Translations under genes and position numbers: made by a program | Assembly (NCBI RefSeq): GCF_030035605.1 | Contig: NZ_CP106736.1 | Span: 3,655,001-3,719,000, forward strand | Reading direction: 5' to 3' | Source of the DNA: Silvimonas soli | GTDB taxonomy: Bacteria > Pseudomonadota > Gammaproteobacteria > Burkholderiales > Chitinibacteraceae | DNA length: 64,000 nt | Shown: one piece after another, positions 8,008 to 17,107 of the stretch | Layout of the letters: the number at the start of each line of letters is the position of its first letter | How positions within the stretch are numbered: position 1 is the stretch's first letter | Notes under the pieces: model-generated | Seen by the model: only the letters and a program-made list of their open reading frames with translations | Told to the model about the DNA's origin: nothing | Databases searched by the model: none

Positions 8008-9341
8008 TGAGCATGCATCAAGACAACCGTCAGCATTTTTATGCGCTGGCCGACCGGGTTACCAGCCAGTTGCACGCTGGCGAGGGCTTTACGCTGTGGC
8101 TGCAAGGCGAAACTTCGGACTTCGTGCGCTTTAATCACGGGCTGGTGCGCCAGGCGGGGCAAGTAGCGCAGGTCTATCTGACTATTCGCCTGGTGCAGGG
8201 ACAAAAGCATATCTCGCAGCGCGTGGTGCTGACTGGGCAGGCTGAAGATGCGGAACAGGTATCCGCCGTGTTGCTAGACCTGCGTGCCGCACTGGTTGAT
8301 GCCGCCCAAGACCCGCACCTGCTGCTGGCCGAAACCGTCAATTCCACCGAATCGATCCAGCCCAATCAATTGCCGCCGACCGAACAAATCGTTGAAGATA
8401 TCATCGCCGCAGCGGCAGGCAGTGACGTGGTTGGCATTCTGGCAGCGGGTCCGGTGTTCTTTGGCTTTGCCAATCATTATGGTCAGCGCAACTGGCACGA
8501 AACCGCGAGCTGGAATTTTGACTGGAGCCTGTATTCGCACGGCGATAAAGCAGTGAAACGCGGTGGCGCCGGATTCGTATGGGATGCTGCAGCAATCCGC
8601 GCCGACATTGCCGCTGCGCGTACGCAAGCCGAATTGTTAAGCCGCCCGGCTCATTCGCTGGCCCCTGGCGGTTATCGCGCCTACCTGACGCCATCCGCTC
8701 TGGGTGAGATTGCTGCACTACTTAATTGGGGCGGTTTCTCTGAAAAGAGCCTGCGCACCAAGCGTAGTTCGCTGTTAAAGCTGGCAGAAGGCGCTGCGTT
8801 CTCCCCAAGCGTATCGATGGCGGATGACTCGGCTGGCGGGCTGGAGCCTTCGTTCCAGCAAGAGGGCTTTATCAAACCTGCGCGCATCCCTTTGGTGGCA
8901 GAAGGGCGCCTGGCAGGCAGTCTGGTGAGCCCGCGGACCGCGCGCGAATACGACATTCCCAGCAATGGCGCCAGCGCACAGGAAGGTTCCGAATCGTTCA
9001 GTATGGCTGGCGGTGACTTGCCACAAGCGGACGCGCTCAAAGCGCTGGGCACCGGCTTATACATCAGCAATCTGTGGTATCTCAATTTCTCTGACCGGCC
9101 GGCAGCGCGGATTACCGGCATGACGCGGTTTGCGTGTTTCTGGGTGGAAAACGGCGAAATCGTGGCACCGTTGAACGTCATGCGTTTTGATGATTCTCTC
9201 TACCGGATTTTCGGTAGCGAACTGGAAGCACTCACCCGCGAGACCGAGTTCCTGGCTGATGCTGGTAGTTACGGTCACCGCAGCAGCGCCAGCCAGCGCT
9301 TGCCAGGTTTGCTGTTAAAGGATTTGAAGCTGGTGTTGTAA
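8007..9341 (+). CDS. TldE/PmbA-like partner protein
   Basis: A 444-residue TldD/PmbA-family protein without an HExxxH motif, hence the non-catalytic partner type that pairs with TldD. Its ATG shares one base with the stop of the upstream gene (TAATG), and a GGGGGAGAGG ribosome site sits inside that gene's end, so the two are translationally coupled and probably form a heterodimer. Conserved C-terminal features include the LYISNLWYLNFSD stretch and the ITGMTRFACFWVENGEIV strand typical of PmbA-like proteins. Substrates are unknown. Confidence 0.83.
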   Translation: MSMHQDNRQHFYALADRVTSQLHAGEGFTLWLQGETSDFVRFNHGLVRQAGQVAQVYLTIRLVQGQKHISQRVVLTGQAEDAEQVSAVLLDLRAALVDAAQDPHLLLAETVNSTESIQPNQLPPTEQIVEDIIAAAAGSDVVGILAAGPVFFGFANHYGQRNWHETASWNFDWSLYSHGDKAVKRGGAGFVWDAAAIRADIAAARTQAELLSRPAHSLAPGGYRAYLTPSALGEIAALLNWGGFSEKSLRTKRSSLLKLAEGAAFSPSVSMADDSAGGLEPSFQQEGFIKPARIPLVAEGRLAGSLVSPRTAREYDIPSNGASAQEGSESFSMAGGDLPQADALKALGTGLYISNLWYLNFSDRPAARITGMTRFACFWVENGEIVAPLNVMRFDDSLYRIFGSELEALTRETEFLADAGSYGHRSSASQRLPGLLLKDLKLVL

Positions 9342-9373
9342 ATCGTTTGCTGTCGCACAACGCGTTTGTCACG

Positions 9374-9403
9374 GCCCCACTTTTTCAGGTGGGGCTTTTT
9401 TTT
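9374..9403 (+). terminator. Terminator after the TldE-like gene
   Basis: GCCCCAC, an 8-base loop and GTGGGGC are followed by eight T, about 30 bases after the stop at 9341. The remaining 236 bases up to the OmpA-like gene hold no convincing gene. Confidence 0.88.
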
Positions 9404-9639
9404 GCAAGGCGATAGGTCATGTCAGCTCGCAGATGACCAGAAGCACACTTTTCAGATGCAAATTAAGCCGTTTCCTATATTGCCTCTCCAGCTGCCCCGG
9501 TATTGTCCGCAGCGTTCGCTAAAGAACTCGCCTGCCCTGCGCCAAGTAACAAGAGCCAATTGGCATCAGTTGCAATTCCGGACCGACATTTCGGCAGCAT
9601 CAGGGGCAGTCTTCAAGCCACAGGGAAAGGAAAAACAAA

Positions 9640-10725
9640 ATGAAAATCAAACGGATATGTATTGCTCTGGCGGTTATGTCAGGGGTTACCAGCGTGCACG
9701 CCTTGGCCAATGGCGAATTTGATGGCCCATTTGTCGGGGGCAAGATTGGCGGCAATCGCAGTAGCGCCGATGGCAAACCTTATTCCGGTTCTGTCGATTC
9801 CACTCTTGCAGCAGGGCTTGAGGCTGGCTACAACTGGCAACTGGACAGCGCGCTGATCGGCTTGAGCGCTACGTATGACTTTGTGGATAGCCACAATGCG
9901 GACCATGATAACGGCAGCCGTCGTCGTAACAACTACAACAGCAAGTACGGTAGCAATGGCGGTAGCCTCGATCTGAAACTGGGTGTGCCCATCGAAAACT
10001 GGCTACCGTATGTCAAGGTTGGCTATGGCTACGTCAGCGGCACTGATGCCCTTGATCATCTAGGCGCTGGTGCGTTTCATGGTGGCGCTGGCGTTGAATA
10101 CAAACTGGCACCCAACTGGGGTCTGGCGGGTGAATGGACTACAACCCGCCCGACTGATCATGACCAGAAACTGCGCAACAACACCCTCACATTGAACCTG
10201 AACTACTACTTTGGTGGCGCCGCGCCAGCCCCGGTAGTAGCTCCCGTGGCACCAAGGCCTGAGCCGGTTGTTGCACCTAAACCGGTCGTTCAAGAAGCTC
10301 CGGTGCCGGCTACGGAGGTGGTGAGCAAGCGCTTCTCACTCAAGTCTGATGTGCTGTTCGAGTACAACAAAGCGGTGCTGAAACCTGCCGGTAAAGATGC
10401 GCTTAATGCGATGTTTAGCCAGGTTGCGCAGATGGATGTGAAGCAAGCCCAGATGGCAGTGACGGGCTATACCGACCGCTTGGGCTCTGACAAGTACAAC
10501 CTTGATCTGGGCAAGCGTCGTGCCGTAGCCGTGGCGAATTACCTGATTGGCAAGGGTGTGCCGCAAGGTGGCATGCAGGCGCTGAGCCAAGGCAAGGCGA
10601 ATCCGGTCACTGGCAATAGCTGTGACAAGATCAAGAACCGCAAGAAACTGATTGAGTGCCTGGCACCTGATCGTCGTGTGGAGATTGACGTGAGTGGCTT
10701 GCATGAAGTGCAGCAAGCGCGTTGA
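9640..10725 (+). CDS. OmpA-family outer-membrane protein
   Basis: A 361-residue OmpA-type protein: signal peptide (residues 1 to about 22, MKIKRICIALAVMSGVTSVHA), an N-terminal eight-strand-like beta-barrel (about 25-195, ending TLTLNLNYYFGGA), a Pro/Ala/Val linker (about 196-225), and a C-terminal peptidoglycan-binding OmpA domain (about 230-355). The last carries TGYTDRLGSDKYNLDLGKRR, including the Asp and Arg that contact diaminopimelate. A disulphide pair near the end (SCDKIKNRKKLIECLAPDRR) is also usual. GGGAAAGGA upstream supports ATG 9640. Role: outer-membrane/cell-wall anchoring and integrity. Confidence 0.93.
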   Translation: MKIKRICIALAVMSGVTSVHALANGEFDGPFVGGKIGGNRSSADGKPYSGSVDSTLAAGLEAGYNWQLDSALIGLSATYDFVDSHNADHDNGSRRRNNYNSKYGSNGGSLDLKLGVPIENWLPYVKVGYGYVSGTDALDHLGAGAFHGGAGVEYKLAPNWGLAGEWTTTRPTDHDQKLRNNTLTLNLNYYFGGAAPAPVVAPVAPRPEPVVAPKPVVQEAPVPATEVVSKRFSLKSDVLFEYNKAVLKPAGKDALNAMFSQVAQMDVKQAQMAVTGYTDRLGSDKYNLDLGKRRAVAVANYLIGKGVPQGGMQALSQGKANPVTGNSCDKIKNRKKLIECLAPDRRVEIDVSGLHEVQQAR

Positions 10726-10750
10726 TCACCTGGCTTGACAGGCGCACGTG

Positions 10751-10788
10751 AAACAAGAAACCCCGGTATGTCCGGGGTTTCTTGTTTT
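10751..10788. terminator. Bidirectional terminator between ompA-like gene and adh
   Basis: A long, nearly perfect stem (AAACAAGAAACCCCGG / CCGGGGTTTCTTGTTT, 5-base loop) has A and T runs on both sides. It lies between convergent genes and should stop transcription in both directions. Confidence 0.92.
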
Positions 10789-10842
10789 GATAGGCGTGAA
10801 TTAGCGTGCACATGCCTACCGGACTGCATAACCGCGTACGGC

Positions 10843-11904
10843 TCAGAAATCGCGCTGCAAAGACGCCATATCGATCACGAAGCGGTACTTCACGTCGCTT
10901 TTAAGCATGCGCTCATAGGCGTCGTTGATGTTCTGGATGTCGATGACTTCAATATCACTAACGATGCCATGTTCCGCGCAGAAATCCATCATTTCCTGGG
11001 TTTCTGCAATGCCGCCGATGCACGAACCGGCCACCTGACGACGACCCAATACCAGCGGCACGGTTTGCAGTACCGGCTCCACCGGGCCCAACAGACCGAC
11101 CAGTACCAGTGTGCCATCGCGCTTGAGCGTGTTGGTGTACGGGTTCAGATCGTGCGAGTACGGCACGGTATCCAGAATGAAACTGAAGCTATTGGCCACG
11201 GCCTCCATCTGGGCTTGATCGGTGGAGAGCACCACATGATCGGCACCAAGGCGACGGGCTTCGGCTTCTTTGCCGGGCGAGCGGGTAAACAGCGTGACTT
11301 CTGCACCCATCGCTTTGGCAAACTTCAGACCCATATGACCCAGACCGCCCAAGCCTATCACCGCCACTTTATCGCCCTTGCCCACTTTCCAGTGTTTGAG
11401 CGGCGAGTAAGTGGTAATGCCGGCGCACAACAGCGGGGCGGCGGCTTTCGGGTCGATCTTGTCGGAAACGCGCACCACGAATTTGTCCGAAACCACGATG
11501 CGTTCCGAGTAGCCACCAAAGGTTGGCAAGCCATCGTGACGATCCAGGCCGTTGTAAGTCGGCGTCGGGTATTTCTCGCAATATTGCTCCAGCCCTTCGG
11601 CACATGAGGCGCAATGTTGGCAGGAATCCACCAGGCAACCGACGCCGACCAGATCGCCCGCCTTGAAGTTGGAGACGCTACCGCCCACGCTGCTGACGCG
11701 GCCAATGATTTCGTGGCCAGGCACCATCGGGTAAATCGAGTTGTGCCAGTCGTTACGGGCTTGGTGCAGGTCCGAGTGGCAAACGCCGCAGTAGAGAATG
11801 TCGATGACTACGTCATTGGCGCGTGGGTCACGACGGGTGACCAGTGCCGGGCCCAGCGTGGCTGTTGCGGATGGGGTGGAATAGCTGCGAATGTTCAAAG
11901 CCAT
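10843..11904 (-). CDS. Zinc-dependent NAD(P) alcohol dehydrogenase
   Basis: A 353-residue medium-chain dehydrogenase of the cinnamyl-alcohol/YahK-like group, which reduces aldehydes to alcohols with NADPH. Catalytic zinc ligands: Cys in CGVCHSDLH and the GHEIIG motif. The structural zinc site is CLVDSCQHCASCAEGLEQYC, and the dinucleotide fold shows VIGLGGLGHMGLKFAKAMG. An AraC-type regulator is encoded divergently 199 bases away and probably controls it, perhaps in response to a reactive aldehyde. Confidence 0.92.
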   Translation of the reverse strand: MALNIRSYSTPSATATLGPALVTRRDPRANDVVIDILYCGVCHSDLHQARNDWHNSIYPMVPGHEIIGRVSSVGGSVSNFKAGDLVGVGCLVDSCQHCASCAEGLEQYCEKYPTPTYNGLDRHDGLPTFGGYSERIVVSDKFVVRVSDKIDPKAAAPLLCAGITTYSPLKHWKVGKGDKVAVIGLGGLGHMGLKFAKAMGAEVTLFTRSPGKEAEARRLGADHVVLSTDQAQMEAVANSFSFILDTVPYSHDLNPYTNTLKRDGTLVLVGLLGPVEPVLQTVPLVLGRRQVAGSCIGGIAETQEMMDFCAEHGIVSDIEVIDIQNINDAYERMLKSDVKYRFVIDMASLQRDF

Positions 11905-12103
11905 GATGTTCTCCGGTTATGTTGCAGTTCGCCTGGCCGGTAGGCCGGGGAATTGGTAGCCATTATTGAAGAGTGCGCCGCTCTCTTGAAGACCCGTTTC
12001 TGCGGAACACTTGCCTGATTCTGCTGATTCACACCTCGAGCCCTGTCAAACCAGCCCTTACGCTGATACATTTCTCCAGCACCCACCGTTATATAGCCCA
12101 ATC

Positions 12104-13006
12104 ATGACTAATTCTGTATTGCCTGTGAATGCCGAACTCTCCCGCTTGATCCTGCAATTGCAGCCGCGGCCGGGTGTGACTGACACCAGCGTGCCGGGCG
12201 TGACGCTCATGCGCGTGGATGAAGATACGGCGCGTATCCCGGTGTTTTATGAGCCGGGGATTTTTGTTATCGCCCAAGGTCGCAAGATGGGTTATCTGGG
12301 CGAGCACAACTGGCAGTATGACGCGGCCAATTATCTGGTGATGTCGGTGCCTTTACCGTTTGAATGTGAGACCCGTGTTCATGGGAAAGAGCCGTTTCTG
12401 GGTATCAAAGTGCCGGTTGATGCCGGTCTGTTGCGCGAGTTGTTACTGCAGATTGAAACGCTGCCGGATGCTGGTCCGAGCGACGTGGGTGCGACTATTC
12501 CAATGGCTTCGGTTGCTCAGGATGACACACTCAACGACGCCGTCTTGCGCTTGACTCGCTGCCTGCAAAATCCTTTGGAAAGTCACGTGCTAGGCCCGCA
12601 ACTGGTCCGGGAAATTGTGTTTCGCGCCTTGCTGGGCGGGCAGGGCACCGCGTTGCGGGCGGTGGTCGGGCGACAGGGTAACTTCAGTCGCATGGCGCGG
12701 GCTTTGCGGCGTATTCATACCGAATATGCGTCCGAGCTGGATATCGAAACGCTGGCGCAAGAGGCCAATATGAGCGTGTCGGCGTTTCATCACAACTTCA
12801 AGGAAATGACGTTTACCTCGCCTTTGCAGTATCTGAAGCGCATCCGTTTACACAAGGCATGGATGCTGATGCTGCAGGATGGCGTGAGCGTCAGCGTTGC
12901 GGCCAACCGTGTCGGCTACGAAAGCCCTTCGCAGTTCAGTCGAGAGTTCAAACGCTGTTTTGGCCGCAGCCCGGTGGCAGAAATCGGCGCGCTGCAACCT
13001 GGCTGA
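12104..13006 (+). CDS. AraC-family transcriptional regulator
   Basis: A 300-residue regulator. Residues 1 to about 190 match the AraC N-terminal domain that precedes many aldehyde/alcohol dehydrogenase regulators (IPVFYEPGIFVIAQGRKMGYLG, then YLVMSVPLPFECET). Residues about 200-298 carry two helix-turn-helix motifs, the second as VSVAANRVGYESPSQFSREFKRCFGRSP. I use ATG 12104 (MTNSVLPVNAEL); 31 more in-frame codons upstream do not look like protein. It is divergent from the alcohol dehydrogenase, its likely target. Confidence 0.88.
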   Translation: MTNSVLPVNAELSRLILQLQPRPGVTDTSVPGVTLMRVDEDTARIPVFYEPGIFVIAQGRKMGYLGEHNWQYDAANYLVMSVPLPFECETRVHGKEPFLGIKVPVDAGLLRELLLQIETLPDAGPSDVGATIPMASVAQDDTLNDAVLRLTRCLQNPLESHVLGPQLVREIVFRALLGGQGTALRAVVGRQGNFSRMARALRRIHTEYASELDIETLAQEANMSVSAFHHNFKEMTFTSPLQYLKRIRLHKAWMLMLQDGVSVSVAANRVGYESPSQFSREFKRCFGRSPVAEIGALQPG

Positions 13007-13223
13007 AAATGGTGCTGCGGGCGCGCGTATACGCGCCAGCCAGGTGGTCGGTTGACCGCTGGGGCAAGGTTTGTGAGACCCGGCACAACTTTGCACATGT
13101 GGTTACAGGATGCTGTGTATCTGCGTCAGCGAGGCTGTAATCGGTTCCGTTATTGGCTTATGCAGGCACGAAACGTCTGCGTGTAGCTAGCCGATACCAA
13201 ATCGATACTCAGGAGAACACATC

Positions 13224-13811
13224 ATGAAAAATGCATCCCGTTTACTTCTCGCCATTGCTGGTGCCGTCATTTGTGTTGGTGCTTACGCTGCCGATACGGC
13301 CACCGAAGTTCAGCGCGATACCAATCAGCAAGAACGTATTGAACAAGGCCTGCAAAATGGCTCGCTGAATACCAAGGAAGCTGGGCGGCTGGAACAGGAT
13401 GAATCGCGTGTTGATCGTTCTGAAGCCAACGCCGAAAAGAACGGCAACCTCTCGGCTGCAGAAAAGAACCGCATCCAGCATCAACAGAATCAAGTGAGTC
13501 AGGCGATCAATCGCGATGAAAACAACGGCGCGCGCGGCAACCCGAATTCGGCCTCAAGCCAGCGCATGCAGGCTGATGTACAGCGCAATGTGAATCAGGA
13601 TCAGCGGGTCGAGCAGGGTGTGAAGAACGGCTCACTCACCAATCGCGAAACCGGCAAGCTGGAGCGTGGACAGGCGCACGATGATCGCCTGCAAGCGCAG
13701 GCAGCACATAACGGCCACGTGAATGGGCGTGAACAGCAGCATATCCAGATGGCTGAGAATCATCAGAGCAATCGTGTCTGGAACAAAAAGCACAACGATG
13801 TAGTGCGCTAA
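13224..13811 (+). CDS. Exported repeat protein of unknown function
   Basis: A 195-residue protein with a signal peptide (MKNASRLLLAIAGAVICVGAYA). I do not recognise a named domain. The mature part is built from an internal duplication: residues 31-97 and 121-187 align at a constant offset of 90, both beginning R-x-x-N-Q-x-x-R-x-E-Q-G-x-x-N-G-S-L. Inside each copy there is a smaller repeat, so the motif N-G-x-[LV]-x3-E occurs four times (Asn45, 73, 135, 163). It is very rich in Gln, Asn, Glu and Arg, predicted helical and hydrophilic. CAGGAG upstream supports ATG 13224. A periplasmic stress or spacer protein is a guess only. Confidence 0.75.
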   Translation: MKNASRLLLAIAGAVICVGAYAADTATEVQRDTNQQERIEQGLQNGSLNTKEAGRLEQDESRVDRSEANAEKNGNLSAAEKNRIQHQQNQVSQAINRDENNGARGNPNSASSQRMQADVQRNVNQDQRVEQGVKNGSLTNRETGKLERGQAHDDRLQAQAAHNGHVNGREQQHIQMAENHQSNRVWNKKHNDVVR

Positions 13812-13830
13812 ACCAGCAGATGCGGCCGAA

Positions 13831-13859
13831 AAAAACGGGAGCGATCTGCTCCCGTTTTT
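13831..13859. terminator. Bidirectional terminator
   Basis: AAAAACGGGAGC, a 5-base loop and GCTCCCGTTTTT lie between the convergent repeat-protein gene and the diguanylate cyclase gene and can serve both. Confidence 0.9.
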
Positions 13860-13874
13860 ATTTGAGGATGTGGA

Positions 13875-15500
13875 TTAATCAGCGGCAAACACCTGGTTGC
13901 GACCACCATGTTTGGCGACATACAGAGCGGTATCGGCGCGGGCCAGCAATTCGGTGGCGGCTTCGCCCGGACGTAATTCGGCGGTGCCGATGCTGACGGT
14001 GAGATGCACATCCGGCAGCAAACCAGGCCAGGTGTGTGCCGCTACCGTGCTGCGGATGCGTTCGGCAATTTGCAACGCGCCCGGCAATTGCACGCCGGGC
14101 AGCAATAGCGTGAATTCCTCGCCGCCGTAGCGGGCGATAAATTCTTCACTGCGACACGCTGAGGTGATCAACTGCACGACGCCCTGCAGTACCTGATCAC
14201 CCAGGATGTGGGTAAAGCGGTCGTTGATCTCTTTGAAGTGATCCAGATCGATCATCAAGATGCTCAGCGGCCAGCCGTCGGTGTTGGATTCTTTGTGCAA
14301 ACGGGCCAGACGATCTTCCAGTGCGCGTCTGTTCCAGGCACCGGTGAGGGCATCGGTTTGGGCCACGCTGGATAAGGTCTGGATGGTTTGCTCATGGGTT
14401 TGCACGCGTGCCAGCAGACGGTTGTTCTCGTGCCGGGCGCGTTCCAGTTCCATGCGTTGTTCCAGCCGGGCCAGACGTCGCTGGGTAGCCTGTTGCAGCT
14501 TCTGTTCGCCAAGGCGTTGCATCTGGGTTTCGAGCGCCTGATGCCAGGCCCGATGATGATGCAGTGCTGCCTCGAAATGATCCTGCGCTTTGTTCAATTC
14601 ATACAGTTTGCGGTGAATGCGCAGAATCAGGCTGGGAGCGTTAAGCATCAACGCATGGCTCAGCGCGGTCTGCAAACGCGCCACGGCGGCGGTGCACTCA
14701 CCCTGGCGCTCCAGTACATCGGCCCACGCCAGCAGGGTAATGGATTCACCCCACAACTGGCGTTGTTCGCCTTGTTGGCGGCAAGCACCCAGCGACTGTT
14801 CTATCCACTCCATTGCCGCAGCGAAATCGCCATTGCCGGCATGTGCCTCGGCGTAATAGGCCGCCAGCTCAATTTGCCAGACCGATCTGTCGCGCGCATT
14901 GGGTAGCGCATCGTGGGCGATTTTGAGCGAGACAAACGCACTCGGAATCTGCCTCAGCCGCAAAAAATCAGCGGCCAGGCAAAGATAGGTAGCGCAATAA
15001 ATGGTCGGATCGTAAAAGGTGTGACCGTACTCAGCCGAGCGCAAATGATGCGCTTTGGCTTGTTCATAGTCGCCCAGCGCAAAATAGATTTTGCCGATGC
15101 CAAGATGGCTGCGCACACACAAAGCGGTATCGCGCGCGGCAATGGCCAGCTCCAGGCATTCCACCCAATAGCGCATGGCCACGTCAAACCGGCCCTGCAG
15201 CAACACGCTGTCGGCAGCCTGATCCAGTGCATTGGGTAAATCCTGCAGCAAGCGATGGCGGCGGGCAGATTCAATGGCCCGTTCCAGTAGTGGCGTGCCG
15301 GTTTCGACATTGCCTTGAAACATCAGCGCCAGCGCGTGATACAAGCGCGCCCGGGCCAGCGTGGATTGCATGTGAACCACCGCGGCTTCTTCGGCGACAT
15401 CCAGCGCAATGCGACGGGCTTCATCGGGAGAGGTGGCAAGCAGCTCGCTCAGTTGATCCAGCTCTGCTTCCAGCAGACGCGATTGACTATGGGTGTTCAT
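13875..15500 (-). CDS. TPR-domain diguanylate cyclase (GGEEF intact)
   Basis: A 541-residue soluble protein. Residues 1 to about 330 are tetratricopeptide-like helical repeats; about 335-375 is a coiled-coil stretch (ATQRRLARLEQRMELERARH); about 375-541 is a GGDEF domain that makes cyclic di-GMP from two GTP. The signature is Gly459-Gly-Glu-Glu-Phe463 within ARYGGEEFTLLLPG, and DLDHFKEINDRFTHILGDQVL is intact, so it should be active. The inhibitory site just upstream reads RSEE instead of RxxD, so product inhibition may be weak. No membrane segment is seen. Its start overlaps the stop of the paralogous gene upstream by four bases. Confidence 0.88.
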   Translation of the reverse strand: MNTHSQSRLLEAELDQLSELLATSPDEARRIALDVAEEAAVVHMQSTLARARLYHALALMFQGNVETGTPLLERAIESARRHRLLQDLPNALDQAADSVLLQGRFDVAMRYWVECLELAIAARDTALCVRSHLGIGKIYFALGDYEQAKAHHLRSAEYGHTFYDPTIYCATYLCLAADFLRLRQIPSAFVSLKIAHDALPNARDRSVWQIELAAYYAEAHAGNGDFAAAMEWIEQSLGACRQQGEQRQLWGESITLLAWADVLERQGECTAAVARLQTALSHALMLNAPSLILRIHRKLYELNKAQDHFEAALHHHRAWHQALETQMQRLGEQKLQQATQRRLARLEQRMELERARHENNRLLARVQTHEQTIQTLSSVAQTDALTGAWNRRALEDRLARLHKESNTDGWPLSILMIDLDHFKEINDRFTHILGDQVLQGVVQLITSACRSEEFIARYGGEEFTLLLPGVQLPGALQIAERIRSTVAAHTWPGLLPDVHLTVSIGTAELRPGEAATELLARADTALYVAKHGGRNQVFAAD

Positions 15501-17059
15501 GAATGCTCGCGGACGTCGCTATCGGGTAGTCGTGCCGATACCGGGGCTTTGAGGACGCTGCGCAGCGCGGTGCGATGATCGTGCACCCGGCAGGCGCGCA
15601 AGCAGATACGCGCGGCCGGTACGTCTTGCGCTTGTCGCAGCATGATTTGCAGATCGGTCAGCAAGGCGTCAAAAATGCTCTGTTGCTGGTCGCTCGGAAC
15701 AATCAGTACAAAACTGGCGGTCGAATAACGCGCCGCATGGCAAGACTTGTGCCGGGCGAACAGCGCCAGACGCTGGCCCAGCGTAGACAACACCTGGTCG
15801 CCGATGGTGAACGAATAGTGTTCACTGATCTCGTTAAGATTTTCCAGGCGCACGTTGATCAGGCTGGTAGCCTGACCGTCCAGCCGCAGCAGTTCCTGCT
15901 CCAGCGCACCGCGCTCAATCGGGCTAAGGTCGGCGCGCAGGGCCAGTCGTGCCTGGTGGGTGGCGCGCTGGGTTGCTGCCACATGCCGTTCCAGCAGCAG
16001 ATCGTTTTCTTTGCGCGCCTGAATCACTTCCAGCCGTAATTGCAGATTAGCCAGGCGGTTGGGCGAGGGGCGGCAACCAGGGTCATCCAGTTGCTTCAGA
16101 TAATTGAGGCGAATGGCGTGATAGGCCTCATGGGCCGCCAATGCGTCGGCGAAGTGGCCGCGCGCTTCTTCTGAGGTACATAGCACCAGATAAAGCGACT
16201 GCAGCAGGTAACCGGTATCAAACTCGCGGGCGATCTGGATGGCTTCATGCAAATCTGCCACGGCGGCGTCATAGCGCCCGCTATTGCGGTGCAATCGCGC
16301 CAGTTCTTTCAGGCATTGCACTGTCACCCACGGTGAATCGGAACTGCGCGACAGCTGCAGCGCTTCGTTCAGATCGCGCTGTGCATGCTGGCTGTTGCCG
16401 TTTTGCAAGGCGTACAAACCTTGATAAAACAGCACCTCGGCCCACCATGTCGGGTTGTTGCGGACGGTAATCAAATCTTGTGCGACTTGCAGCAGTGGCA
16501 AGGCCTGATGTGACAGATGTTGCCGCACATAGTCGCCAGCCAGTGCAATCGCACACTTGGCGATGACATCCGGGTCTTTGCTCTGGCAGGCAAAGTCATA
16601 GGCCTGGCGGCGCATGGCCAACGCGCGCGCCGAGTCTTCAATCAGTTGATAGTAATTGCCGATGCCAGCGCAGGCCATGGCGGCCAGTTCGGCCTGGCGG
16701 CTGGTCATGGAGATTTCCAGGCACGCCATCCAGGCATCCAGTGCTCCGGCGTAACGGCCCATGCCACGCTGGCATTCCGCGAGCACCCACAGGGACTGGG
16801 CGCGTTGGGCAGGCGCGTTATCCAGCAGGCGCAAGGAGCGGCGCGCAGCGATCAACCCCTGGCGATACTGGCGTCTGGCCCAGTGCACCTCAGCCTGCAT
16901 GGCCCAGCCACGTGCCAGATGCGGTTGGCCATCCGGGCCGGCATGACGACGCGCACGTTTGACCAGTTCCAGCGCCCGTGTCTGGTCAGAGGCAACACAG
17001 CGTTGCGCTTCTTCAAGCAGTGCGGCGGGGTCTGGTTTTGTCACTGGTGGCGACTTCAC
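15497..17059 (-). CDS. TPR protein with degenerate GGDEF domain
   Basis: A 520-residue paralogue of the following gene, with the same layout: TPR-like repeats (about 1-330), a coiled coil (about 335-375), and a C-terminal GGDEF fold. The fold is recognisable from LINVRLENLNEISEHYSFTIGDQVLSTLGQRL, but the metal/GTP residues are lost: the signature position reads Ser446-Thr-Ala-Ser-Phe450 and the DxDxFK segment is NVRLENLNE. It cannot be a normal diguanylate cyclase and is more likely a regulatory or dimerisation partner of the active enzyme, co-translated through the 4-base overlap. The start is a GTG at 17059 with a poor ribosome site. Confidence 0.83.
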   Translation of the reverse strand: MKSPPVTKPDPAALLEEAQRCVASDQTRALELVKRARRHAGPDGQPHLARGWAMQAEVHWARRQYRQGLIAARRSLRLLDNAPAQRAQSLWVLAECQRGMGRYAGALDAWMACLEISMTSRQAELAAMACAGIGNYYQLIEDSARALAMRRQAYDFACQSKDPDVIAKCAIALAGDYVRQHLSHQALPLLQVAQDLITVRNNPTWWAEVLFYQGLYALQNGNSQHAQRDLNEALQLSRSSDSPWVTVQCLKELARLHRNSGRYDAAVADLHEAIQIAREFDTGYLLQSLYLVLCTSEEARGHFADALAAHEAYHAIRLNYLKQLDDPGCRPSPNRLANLQLRLEVIQARKENDLLLERHVAATQRATHQARLALRADLSPIERGALEQELLRLDGQATSLINVRLENLNEISEHYSFTIGDQVLSTLGQRLALFARHKSCHAARYSTASFVLIVPSDQQQSIFDALLTDLQIMLRQAQDVPAARICLRACRVHDHRTALRSVLKAPVSARLPDSDVREHS

Positions 17060-17077
17060 TTCAAGGGGTTAGCGCAG

Positions 17078-17107
17078 TGTATATTAGAATTTACTTCCTT
17101 GCGTCAA
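17078..17107 (-). promoter_or_regulatory. Candidate promoter of the TPR-GGDEF operon
   Basis: Read on the minus strand, TTGACG (17107-17102) is followed after 15 bases by TAATAT (17086-17081) or after 18 bases by TATACA (17083-17078). The -10 would leave a very short leader before the GTG at 17059. Pattern match only. Confidence 0.4.
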
